Shown: positions 1 through 6,848 of the stretch, piece by piece
Position numbering within the stretch: position 1 is the stretch's first letter
How the letters are laid out: every line of letters starts with the position of its first letter
Assembly (NCBI GenBank): GCA_027858995.1
Contig: JAQIBP010000061.1
Span: 1 to 64,000, forward strand
Reading direction: 5' to 3'
Source: Deltaproteobacteria bacterium
Lineage (GTDB): Bacteria; Desulfobacterota; Desulfobacteria; Desulfobacterales; Desulfobacteraceae
DNA: 64,000 nt
Made by a program: the position numbers and the translations under genes
The notes under the pieces: model-generated
The model's input: the letters and a program-made list of their open reading frames with translations, nothing else
Database searches by the model: none
Told to the model about the DNA's origin: nothing

Positions 1-1
1 G

Positions 2-199
2 CCCATGGTAAGCGGCCTTCTTGCACAAGGTATGAGCCCTGCTGCCGGGTTGGCTTTTCTGATTGCCGGTCCTACGACAACCTTACCGGCCATGGCTGCG
101 GTCTGGACATTGGTTAAACCTCGTATTTTTATACTGTATGTATCTTTTTCATTGGTAGGTGCAATGCTTTTAGGATATGCAAACCTTATTTGGGGATAA
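2..199 (+). CDS. Permease C-terminus (YraQ/ArsP-type, UPF0718), 5' truncated
   Basis: Last 66 codons of a membrane permease that enters from the left edge; the frame is open from base 2, so the internal ATG at 5 is not a start. The piece holds a glycine/alanine-rich helix (GMSPAAGLAFLIAGPTTT), a short loop and a final hydrophobic helix ending GYANLIWG. A small-residue helix containing GPxT close to the C-terminus is what I know from the second half of the YraQ/ArsP (predicted permease) family, whose arsenical members export trivalent organoarsenicals. Substrate cannot be told from this fragment, and upstream partners are outside the window. Stop TAA at 197-199. Confidence 0.6.
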   Translation, partial: PMVSGLLAQGMSPAAGLAFLIAGPTTTLPAMAAVWTLVKPRIFILYVSFSLVGAMLLGYANLIWG

Positions 200-372
200 A
201 CAATGATTACTTTTAAAAATATTTTTAAAAATCTATCAAATTAAAATGAATATATTAGTAACTTGAATATAGAAAAATGTATCTGATTAAAATTATCAAG
301 AATTATAGTTGAATTTATATTGAACGCCGCTAACGGGATGCACGACTTTTTGCATCGGCTGAATTTGCATGG
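200..372. other. AT-rich intergenic stretch with attC-like inverted repeat
   Basis: No coding signal. Very AT-rich up to about 315, then a GC-richer patch at 320-358. This starts with a TGAACG motif and a TAAC box and contains a hairpin with GATGCA/TGCATC arms. Read on the minus strand, the patch follows the stop of the 373-873 gene and ends with GTTAGCGGC, reminiscent of the right half of an integron attC site. A related sequence in the opposite orientation lies at 975-1018. The attC reading is tentative because GTTAGCG does not fully fit the GTTRRRY consensus. Confidence 0.3.
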
Positions 373-873
373 CTATACAATTTTTAAATCTCTCATTCTT
401 TTTAGAGCAAAACTTCGTTCTGCTTTCCTTAAGTCACAAATACCCTTCACACAAAAGGTAGCACCGTTGCCATATGAATGCTGATACTCAATAAACCCTA
501 TAGGGAGTTTTATAGTGCGAGATTGATAGGATTTATCTTGTGGCTTCTTGTATAAAAAGACTATTTTATGACCAGTATTAATTGCTGTTTCAATATCTTC
601 TTTTAATTTTGATTTGCTTATATAGTTTTCTGTTTGTTGCTCTTCTTTATAAAAAAAACGATAAACCTTTCTACCCAAGAAGATTCCTGCGATTATCCCA
701 ATAAGAGGGTATTCGCCTTTATAATCTACTCCGCCATGATGCGAACACGCTCCCTGCCTCCCAATAGATGGACTTTTCCAACCATCATTGCAAGTGGCTG
801 TTGGCTTAATGTATATTGAAAATATGAATACTGATAAGCCAACTAAGCAACCTATTATCTCTGCTTTATTCAT
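373..873 (-). CDS. Membrane-anchored protein, DUF3761-like plus WYL-like domain
   Basis: 166 aa. Residues 5-25 form an N-terminal membrane helix or uncleaved signal. Residues 26-50 carry a short Cys/His motif (TCNDG, then GACSHHGGV) that resembles the DUF3761 motif of secreted proteins. A second hydrophobic helix (about 55-70) follows. The C-terminal 80 residues look like a WYL-type fold: an amphipathic start (IETAINTGHKIVFLY), a strand ending in FCVKGICDLRKAERSF and a terminal basic helix. WYL domains usually bind nucleotides or ligands in regulators of defence loci, but here there is no helix-turn-helix. Both assignments rest on motif resemblance only. It sits alone between two attC-like patches, as a gene cassette would. 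Confidence 0.6.
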   Translation of the reverse strand: MNKAEIIGCLVGLSVFIFSIYIKPTATCNDGWKSPSIGRQGACSHHGGVDYKGEYPLIGIIAGIFLGRKVYRFFYKEEQQTENYISKSKLKEDIETAINTGHKIVFLYKKPQDKSYQSRTIKLPIGFIEYQHSYGNGATFCVKGICDLRKAERSFALKRMRDLKIV

Positions 874-974
874 TTATTATTTTTATCGTCTGGATCATAT
901 ATGCACACAATGAAGCACGCTCAAGAGCATTACAACTGATTTAAATACTTTAAACCATACACAGTCAAAAAAGT

Positions 975-1018
975 CACCGATGGTGTGCATTCGAATGCAT
1001 CCACTTGTTATACGTTCA
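975..1018 (-). repeat. attC-like palindromic sequence
   Basis: Directly after the stop codon of the 1016-1345 gene, minus strand. It begins TGAACGTATAACAAG and continues into the perfect 14-base palindrome TGCATTCGAATGCA. The TAACAA box immediately behind a stop codon is how many integron attC sites begin. A matching GTT-type right half is not seen here but is at 320-345 on the same strand, beyond the neighbouring gene. It could equally be a transcription-terminating hairpin. Confidence 0.3.
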
Positions 1019-1345
1019 GTATTGAAACAAGTGTATGTATTGCATATTTGGAGTTTTATCACGAACATCTTTAACTCCAGTCTCTACAACCCTACCATCT
1101 TTGAAAATCACAAAGAAATCGCATTTTTCATGCAAGGTCACATGAGCATTGCAGAATTGATTAGTGTATTGGTATAGGGTGTATGTATTGCCATCTTTTT
1201 CTACAGTTCTGAAGCTATCTCGCCTGCCCATTATATTATCTATGTCAGAATAGCTCATGCCGGGATCAATTTTTCTCATTTTTTGCACACCAGAAGCACA
1301 TCCGGCAATTGCAACAATGATGATGACAATAATAATCAAACGCAT
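1016..1345 (-). CDS. Small BamE/SmpA-like lipoprotein
   Basis: 109 aa. Hydrophobic signal peptide at residues 1-15 ending in a lipobox (AIAGC, Cys at about 16), so probably a membrane-anchored lipoprotein. The segment KIDPGMSYSDIDNIMGRRDS has the pattern of the first helix of SmpA/BamE-type folds (GMxxxxVxxxxGxP), followed by predicted beta strands with YTLYQY and FFVIFKDGRV. BamE itself is part of the outer-membrane protein assembly complex, but many stand-alone relatives have unknown roles and nothing nearby ties this one to Bam. The start ATG is preceded by an AAGGAG-like site. Confidence 0.6.
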   Translation of the reverse strand: MRLIIIVIIIVAIAGCASGVQKMRKIDPGMSYSDIDNIMGRRDSFRTVEKDGNTYTLYQYTNQFCNAHVTLHEKCDFFVIFKDGRVVETGVKDVRDKTPNMQYIHLFQY

Positions 1346-1379
1346 AATGTCTCCTTTCTTAAGTCAAGTTAATTACCGG

Positions 1380-1777
1380 ACTCGCATATCTTGTCAATTT
1401 GAAGAATATCCGACCAGATGAGTTTAAAAATCTGGATTAAAGATTTCGTATCAATATTTCTAATGGTTGTAAAGATATATCGATTAAATAAACTTTAGTA
1501 AAAATATAATTGAGCCAAGGTGAATCTACCAAATTGTTCTTTATTGGAGATTTCGTTGATCAAGAAAACAATTGTGCTGTTAATTATTTATAATTTGAAA
1601 TGGAGGGAATTATAGCCAGGTTATCACCCAAATCTAAAGAGTAATTCGCCGGAAACCGTTTCCAGCGTTGTGAATTTTGATTTATGGAGTATCTTGTGAC
1701 ACACATTTTTCTTTTTCATTGCATAAGATCCAGAAACATGAAAAAATCATCAGGTTAATTATTTTAAAGGAATGATG
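1380..1777. other. Intergenic region with a GGAAAC-C-GTTTCC palindrome
   Basis: About 390 bases without a supported gene. The only structure noticed is the perfect inverted repeat GGAAACCGTTTCC at 1651-1663, which could be an operator or a short hairpin. The last 13 bases contain an AAAGGA ribosome binding site for the small gene that follows. Confidence 0.35.
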
Positions 1778-1945
1778 ATGACAGAAGAGATAAAGAATGA
1801 ATGTTTAGAACCAACTGACAGTTTAACCGTTGAACTGCCATGTCAGATGATTGAAAGAATCGAAAAATATGCCAAAAAAAATGAGAGTAATGTGAGTGGA
1901 GTGCTTCTGGAAGCGCTGGATACTTTTCTACGGAATCATAAGTAA
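1778..1945 (+). CDS. Small ribbon-helix-helix protein
   Basis: 55 aa. Three in-frame ATGs are adjacent at 1772, 1775 and 1778; the third is preferred because it leaves 6-7 bases to the AAAGGA site. After a short acidic leader, SLTVELPCQMIERIEKYAKK followed by a VSGVLLEALDTFL helix reads as one beta strand and two helices of a ribbon-helix-helix (CopG/ParD/Arc-type) DNA-binding fold. Such proteins dimerise and bind operators, often as antitoxins or copy-number regulators. No toxin-like gene is directly attached, so an antitoxin role is not supported. Too short for routine gene callers. Confidence 0.55.
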   Translation: MTEEIKNECLEPTDSLTVELPCQMIERIEKYAKKNESNVSGVLLEALDTFLRNHK

Positions 1946-2055
1946 TCTGACAGGTCATCTGTTTTAATAACAACCTTTCCAAGCCTGAGAATACAACTTG
2001 TTCAATTCAAAATGCCATGATATTTTTTGGTTGAAATTTAACAGGAGTTTTTTTT

Positions 2056-2325
2056 ATGGTTAAGCAAATAAGTTTCAGGATAGTTGTTGGGATTATATTA
2101 ATTTCAATCAGCTATACAAATATTGGTTGTGTTGCAAGTTCCAATAACATCTCAAAGGATAATTCATATATCCTGTGTGAAGAACCTCGACCGGAGCTCT
2201 GTACCCTGGAATATGTTCCTGTTTGTGGTGAATTGATTGATGGTAATCTAAAAACATATAGTAATGGTTGTAGTGCTTGCTCGGATAAAAAAGTTATAGA
2301 ATACAAACCTGGACCATGTCAGTAG
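2056..2325 (+). CDS. Kazal-type protease-inhibitor-like lipoprotein
   Basis: 89 aa with an AGGAG site 8 bases upstream of the ATG. Residues 1-25 form a signal peptide ending in NIGC, a plausible lipobox. The mature part (about 42-89) follows the Kazal pattern: first Cys (CEEPRPELC), then YVPVCGELIDGNLKTYSNGC, then SACSDKK and a final PGPC, giving six cysteines with the diagnostic VCG...TYSNGC core. Kazal domains inhibit serine proteases by presenting a loop before the VCG segment. Bacterial surface versions are uncommon and their targets are mostly unknown. Stand-alone gene. Confidence 0.7.
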   Translation: MVKQISFRIVVGIILISISYTNIGCVASSNNISKDNSYILCEEPRPELCTLEYVPVCGELIDGNLKTYSNGCSACSDKKVIEYKPGPCQ

Positions 2326-2401
2326 TTTTTTAAAAAACCGTTTTTAATTTGAATGACTTTGTGGGTTTTGATCTGCGGTGTCAGTTATTTTTCATTACAC
2401 T

Positions 2402-2419
2402 TGATACATTAACGTATCA
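2402..2419. promoter_or_regulatory. Inverted repeat TGATAC-N6-GTATCA
   Basis: Perfect 6-base arms separated by six bases, in the otherwise featureless AT-rich gap between the Kazal lipoprotein and the next small gene. The layout suits a dimeric regulator, but no promoter could be placed with certainty. Confidence 0.25.
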
Positions 2420-2550
2420 TTATATCATCCTAAATATGTTTCAAGTTTATAAAACTTCTCCACAACAATAGATCCCTTTATTCAAAAATAGACCTGAATA
2501 CATTTGAAAAGAAATTTGCAATTTTTATTGAATTCAATTAAAAATTAAGA

Positions 2551-2718
2551 ATGAAAAATTTTGCCACGAGCAAAAAATATACCTGCAATGAATACAGAGA
2601 AGAGATGATTCTTCTTGGATTGCAAAAACGACTTGCTTCAGGAGATTTAACCTCAAAAGAGAGGGAAAACCTTTTGAGGGAGATTGCAGAGGTTGAAAAG
2701 CAGATGGGAATAGATTAA
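2551..2718 (+). CDS. Small charged helical protein of unknown function
   Basis: 55 aa, ATG to TAA. After a Cys-containing start (KKYTCNEYREEM) the sequence is a highly charged two-helix stretch (GLQKRLASGDLTSKERENLL and IAEVEKQMGID). It looks like a helical hairpin, possibly an adaptor. It lies 111 bases upstream of, and in the same direction as, the large receiver/PEP-binding gene, so the two may be co-transcribed. I do not recognise a named family. Coding is supported by regular codon use and clean start and stop, but the ribosome binding site is weak. Confidence 0.5.
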   Translation: MKNFATSKKYTCNEYREEMILLGLQKRLASGDLTSKERENLLREIAEVEKQMGID

Positions 2719-2829
2719 GGTAATTTTGAATGTTAAATTTTGAACTCCTGATTAAGGATTTTGTACCATAATTCAAAATTAAAAACTAAGATTAACCTGA
2801 AGGTCAAAAATTTATAGGCTGCTATAATA

Positions 2830-5800
2830 ATGGATACTAACAATAACAAATCTTCTTCTCTTAAATTATATCACGAATTAATGGCCAAAAAGGTTGGAGA
2901 AATCCTTCTGGTATCCTGTCCCTATGATGCTTTTATCATGGAGGAAGAGGGTCGTCTCTCCACAAGAATTATTAATGAATATAAGGGGCTTAATCTCTCC
3001 AAACCCCCACGGCTTACGTGGGTGGCCTCTGCCCTGGATGCCTTTCAAAAACTTGAGATAAAAAAATTTGATCTGATCATTGCAATGCCAAGCTTAGATG
3101 GCATGGATGTATATTCCTTTGGGGCGCAGGTAAAAGAAAAATATTCTGATCTGCCATTTTTCATGCTGCTTCATAATACCTGCGATATTGATAATTATAT
3201 TTTCAAAGACAATTCTGCAATTATTGACAGGACATATATATGGGGCGGGAATACAGATCTTCTGCTGGCCATAATAAAAAACCTTGAAGATGAGATGAAT
3301 GTTGATTTTGATACTGAAAATGCCAGTGTCAGGGTGATCATCATGGTAGAGGATTCACCATATCACTACTCCTCTTTTTTGCCGGTGCTGTACAAACAGA
3401 TTGTGCTGCAGACCCAGTCTGTGATTGATGATTCAATTAATGAAGAGCACAGATTGTTAAAAATGCGGGGACGTCCAAAAGTATTGGTTGCCCATAGTTA
3501 TGAAGAGGCCATGGCTCTTTATGAAAAATATAAGCCATATCTTTTGTCAGTCTTTTCAGATATGAGATACCCGAAAAACGGTGTAGAGGATAAGGCAGCC
3601 GGTTTTAAACTTCTTACAAAAATAAAACAAGAGATTCCAGACCTGCCTGTGCTGGTTTTAAGCACAGAAGAGCATAACAGAGAAAAGGTAGTGGATATCC
3701 CAGCTGTCTTTATAAATAAAAATTCAAGTAATTTAAATGGCAGGATAAAAAGTTTTTTTGTCTCATATCTTGGCTTTGGTGCTTTTATTTTCAGGATGCC
3801 TGATGGAGAAGAGATTGCCAGAGTCAATAATTTAAGGAGTCTTGAAAAACTTTTGTCTGAGATTCCCGATGAATCAATTGTCTATCACGCAATGAATAAC
3901 GATTTTTCAAGATGGTTTATGGCAAGAAGTGAAATTGATTTTGCCATCAGCCTTAAACCTTATCAGATAAGTGATTTTCCAGATCCCCAGGATCTTAAAA
4001 AATTTTTAATTGAGAGTATCCATGCCAGAAGAAAAGGATATGGCCAGGGACAGATTATTGATTTTGACTCTAACAAATTTGATTCAGACACAAATTTTGT
4101 AAAAATCGGAAATGGCTCCCTTGGGGGGAAAGCCAGGGGGCTTGCCTTTATGGCATCCCAGATCAAGAAAGATCCTTCTCTGCAGAAAAAATTCCCTGAT
4201 ATTGAGATAAACATTCCCCAGACCTTTGTGATTTCAACACAGGGCTTTAAAACATTTATTGAGAAAAATGGACTCTTCAGGCTCCTTGAAACAGATAAAA
4301 AGCTCGAAGACAATGAGATTGTTGAACAATTTGTTAAAGCCAGTCTTCCTGACTGGCTGAGACAAAGTATGCGGGCTTATTTGCAGCATGTCAGATACCC
4401 CATTGCTGTCCGCTCTTCTTCACTTTTTGAAGATGCCCATTATCAACCCTTTGCAGGGCTCTATAATACTTATATGCTTCCCAATGTACACCCAAACATT
4501 GAAAAACGCCTTGAACAGCTGATTATTGCAATTAAACTGGTTTATGCCTCCACTTATCTCAAAGCGCCACGATCCTATGCAAAATCAACCATGCACAGGA
4601 CAGAAGATGAAGAGATGGCTGTTGTACTTCAACAATTGACCGGCACCATATATAACAACTATTTTTATCCTGCAATTTCAGGGGTGGCACAATCCTATAA
4701 TTTTTATCCCATATCCCATTTAAAGGCTGAGGAAGGCATCACCCATATTGCTCTTGGTCTTGGGAAAATTGTTATGGAGGGTGGTCAGACATTGAGGTTC
4801 TGCCCGAAATATCCCCAGTTTTTGACACAGTTCTCCATGATAGATGATATACTGGAAAATTCACAAAAATATTTTTATGCTTTAAAACTTGATGAATTTC
4901 CAGATGATGATGACCTCACCTCGGGACATATGCAGGATCCCACTGTTGCAAAGCTTGATTTAAGTGATGCAGTTGATCACCCTGCTGTTAAAGCTTTATC
5001 TTCCACATATCATGTCCAGGATAATAAAATTCGAGATTCCTTTTCCAACAAAGGTTTTCCTGTATTAACCTTTGCTGATATCCTTAAATACAACTCTTTT
5101 CCTCTGCCTGGGCTGCTTGAAGAAGTTACCAGAATCGGCAGCAAATGGATGGGCTCTTCTGTTGAGGTTGAATTTGCAGTAAATCTTCCAGACAAGGAGA
5201 ATGAAAAACCACAATTTTCTCTGCTTCAGATAAGGCCCATGGGACGGTATAAACAGAATCTTGGAGTTAAAATAGAAAAGAAAGAGATTGAGCAGGCATT
5301 TTGTTTTTCAACACGTTCACTTGGAAATGGTGAGTATAAAGATATTTATGATATTGTTTATGTTGACCCTGACACCTTTGATGCCGGGAAAACAGTTGAT
5401 GTTGCAGCTCAAATCAATAAAATCAATGCTCTGTTTAATGAGACAGGGCAAAAATATGTTTTAATAGGTCCGGGCAGATGGGGTTCTTCCGACCGGTGGC
5501 TGGGCATTCCTGTGGTATGGAATGACATTTCCAATGTGGGGGTAATGATTGAAACAACCATTGAGAGCATTAAAGCTGATCCTTCCCAGGGGTCTCATTT
5601 TTTTCAGAATATCACCTCACTTGGTATCAGCTATATCACTGTATCTGATAAAGGAGATGATTTTATTGATTATGAATTTTTTAAATGCCAGACCTGTGAG
5701 AATACAACCTCTTATCTGAAACATATCAAATTTGCCGACCCCATCAAAATTCTTGTGGATGGAAAGACGTCACAGGCAGTATTAATGCCATATATGGATG

Positions 5801-5847
5801 AAGAACCAGATGATATCATGAAGGATATTCCAATCATTAAACCTTGA
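2830..5847 (+). CDS. Receiver-like and PEP/pyruvate-binding (PPDK N-terminal) domain protein
   Basis: 1005 aa, probably cytoplasmic. Two receiver-like (CheY-fold) modules come first: about 18-150 (KKFDLIIAMPSLDGMDVYSF) and about 165-315 (VIIMVEDSPYHYS ... LLSVFSDMRYP). The second keeps a plausible phospho-acceptor Asp in FSDMRYP. From about 425 the PEP/pyruvate-binding, ATP-grasp-like domain of PEP synthase/PPDK begins with GNGSLGGKARGLAFM and continues with PIAVRSSSLFEDAHYQPFAG near 522-541. There is no phosphohistidine swivel domain and no PEP-utilising TIM barrel, so this is not a complete PEP synthase. The C-terminal region holds a conserved-looking GPGRWGSSDRWLGIPV. The fusion suggests phosphotransfer or nucleotide binding under two-component control; the substrate is unknown. 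Confidence 0.8.
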   Translation: MDTNNNKSSSLKLYHELMAKKVGEILLVSCPYDAFIMEEEGRLSTRIINEYKGLNLSKPPRLTWVASALDAFQKLEIKKFDLIIAMPSLDGMDVYSFGAQVKEKYSDLPFFMLLHNTCDIDNYIFKDNSAIIDRTYIWGGNTDLLLAIIKNLEDEMNVDFDTENASVRVIIMVEDSPYHYSSFLPVLYKQIVLQTQSVIDDSINEEHRLLKMRGRPKVLVAHSYEEAMALYEKYKPYLLSVFSDMRYPKNGVEDKAAGFKLLTKIKQEIPDLPVLVLSTEEHNREKVVDIPAVFINKNSSNLNGRIKSFFVSYLGFGAFIFRMPDGEEIARVNNLRSLEKLLSEIPDESIVYHAMNNDFSRWFMARSEIDFAISLKPYQISDFPDPQDLKKFLIESIHARRKGYGQGQIIDFDSNKFDSDTNFVKIGNGSLGGKARGLAFMASQIKKDPSLQKKFPDIEINIPQTFVISTQGFKTFIEKNGLFRLLETDKKLEDNEIVEQFVKASLPDWLRQSMRAYLQHVRYPIAVRSSSLFEDAHYQPFAGLYNTYMLPNVHPNIEKRLEQLIIAIKLVYASTYLKAPRSYAKSTMHRTEDEEMAVVLQQLTGTIYNNYFYPAISGVAQSYNFYPISHLKAEEGITHIALGLGKIVMEGGQTLRFCPKYPQFLTQFSMIDDILENSQKYFYALKLDEFPDDDDLTSGHMQDPTVAKLDLSDAVDHPAVKALSSTYHVQDNKIRDSFSNKGFPVLTFADILKYNSFPLPGLLEEVTRIGSKWMGSSVEVEFAVNLPDKENEKPQFSLLQIRPMGRYKQNLGVKIEKKEIEQAFCFSTRSLGNGEYKDIYDIVYVDPDTFDAGKTVDVAAQINKINALFNETGQKYVLIGPGRWGSSDRWLGIPVVWNDISNVGVMIETTIESIKADPSQGSHFFQNITSLGISYITVSDKGDDFIDYEFFKCQTCENTTSYLKHIKFADPIKILVDGKTSQAVLMPYMDEEPDDIMKDIPIIKP

Positions 5848-5866
5848 CAAAGCCTTAAATCTCATA

Positions 5867-6122
5867 CTAAGCTTCATAAGAAGCTGATTCCATGATCATA
5901 CCGCCAAGTTCAAGGCATTCCTTTTCCAGCTTTGCAAGGTTTCCTGAAAAAGAAGTTTCAATTATTTTATTTGTATTGGATGTAAAGCTTGAAAAAATTA
6001 AAAATCAAAGAGTGATCTTTATATTGTCCACCAAGAATATCTGCTCTCTTTGCAAAATCAATCTCTTCCATCTGTGACAGGCACTCATCATATTTTTGGT
6101 CAAATATCTTTGAGTTACCCAT
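5867..6122 (-). pseudogene. Decayed remnant, possibly DUF3786-type
   Basis: The ATG at 6122 opens MGNSKIFDQKYDECLSQMEE and continues through IDFAKRADILGG and LIFNFFK to an early TAA at 5967-5969. About 30 further residues in another frame (NLAKLEKECLELGGMIMES, stop 5867-5869) look like the natural C-terminus of the same protein. The N-terminal pattern resembles the start of DUF3786 proteins, which are about 200 aa; what remains is about 85 codons in two frames. An internal deletion plus frameshift is therefore likely. It is the last member of a three-gene minus-strand operon, 6 bases after the previous stop. Family assignment is weak; the frame break is directly visible. Confidence 0.45.
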
Positions 6123-6128
6123 AATAGA

Positions 6129-6305
6129 TCACATGCCTTTAAGCTTGTTGAGTTTTTTGAGCAGCATATCATATTCATCTTCGTATTCAAGAAGCTCAAA
6201 CATGACAGGTGGTTTTGTAGAGTGAGCAGGAAGACGATCCTTTGTCTCTTTGATCAGAATCTCAAGTTCATTCATCCGCTTTTTTATGTCAGCCAATTCA
6301 GACAT
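6129..6305 (-). CDS. Small coiled-coil-like protein of unknown function
   Basis: 58 aa (ATG 6303-6305, TGA 6129-6131). Starts MSELADIKKRMNELEILIKE, continues RLPAHSTKPPVMFELLEYED and ends in a Lys/Leu-rich helix. Two amphipathic helices joined by a Pro-containing loop are expected. It is one base downstream of the zinc-ribbon gene and six bases upstream of the decayed gene, so the three form one transcription unit. No family name recognised. Confidence 0.6.
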   Translation of the reverse strand: MSELADIKKRMNELEILIKETKDRLPAHSTKPPVMFELLEYEDEYDMLLKKLNKLKGM

Positions 6306-6306
6306 T

Positions 6307-6549
6307 TTAATAGTTTATTCCTGCTGCCTTTACAAACTGTGCACTACTGGAATGACACGGAGTTACTCCATATACCATGCCGCATGAGGAACATGAGGAT
6401 TCCATACTTTCCATCTGGAAAATAGTATCACAATTAGTACATGTTATTTCAAGAGGTGCTTCTAAGGGACTTGAATTAAATCCCATCATCCTGATTTTAT
6501 CCACAATCTGTTTTCCTGATTCATGATCACCTGAACATCCGTTATGCAT
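6307..6549 (-). CDS. Small zinc-ribbon protein
   Basis: 80 aa. The start at 6549 (MHNGCSGDHESGKQ) is chosen over an upstream TTG because GGGGGAG lies 9 bases before it and the upstream residues are not protein-like. Two CxxC knuckles are visible: TCTNCDTIF at about 36-39 and SSCSSCGMVYG at about 51-54, followed by PCHSS. This is the layout of a single treble-clef or zinc-ribbon domain. First gene of a three-gene minus-strand operon. Function unknown. Confidence 0.65.
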   Translation of the reverse strand: MHNGCSGDHESGKQIVDKIRMMGFNSSPLEAPLEITCTNCDTIFQMESMESSCSSCGMVYGVTPCHSSSAQFVKAAGINY

Positions 6550-6597
6550 GGTATTTTCTCCCCCGTATTTTAAATTGCCTGCTAAATATTTTTGTAA

Positions 6598-6744
6598 TCG
6601 ACAGGTTGTTACATAATGCAAATTTGTTCAAGTTCAAGGCGGAAAATAAATTTGACCACAGGCATACATATAGTATTCCGAGGATCAAATTTATTTTTCC
6701 AACGTTGAGATTGGAAAAATTGGTGTTGTGTAACAGCTTGTCGA
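6598..6744. repeat. MITE-like element with imperfect terminal inverted repeats
   Basis: 147 bases bounded by TCGACAGGTTGTTACA and the near-reverse complement TGTAACAGCTTGTCGA (14 of 16 match). The core from 6627 to 6696 (TTCAAGTTCAAGGCGGAAAA onward) recurs nearly identically at 60660-60729 with two substitutions. It encodes nothing convincing. Size, TIRs and dispersal fit a non-autonomous miniature transposable element or a mobile hairpin element; no flanking target duplication is evident. Confidence 0.6.
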
Positions 6745-6848
6745 GTCTAATATTTAACAAAAAAATTAAGTCAAGGAATTGATCTAAATCAAGAAATGAT
6801 AATTTATTTTTTTCTCTGTGAAAATAGCACCAACTCAAACTATCTCAA

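Noticed and set aside
980-1177. 65-aa plus-strand frame opposite the small lipoprotein
   Set aside because: Opposite a better gene with lipobox and conserved-looking motif; no ribosome binding site.
1778-1945. Toxin-antitoxin module around the small ribbon-helix-helix protein
   Set aside because: No toxin-sized gene is adjacent on the same strand; the next gene is a secreted Kazal-type lipoprotein.
3519-4313. Antisense frames inside the receiver/PEP-binding gene
   Set aside because: Composition mirrors the sense codons; the sense strand carries recognisable domains throughout.
6542-6838. 98-aa minus-strand frame over the MITE-like repeat
   Set aside because: It lies across the repeat, low complexity (Leu/Asn/Phe/Ile-rich), and no start signal; the repeat explains the sequence.
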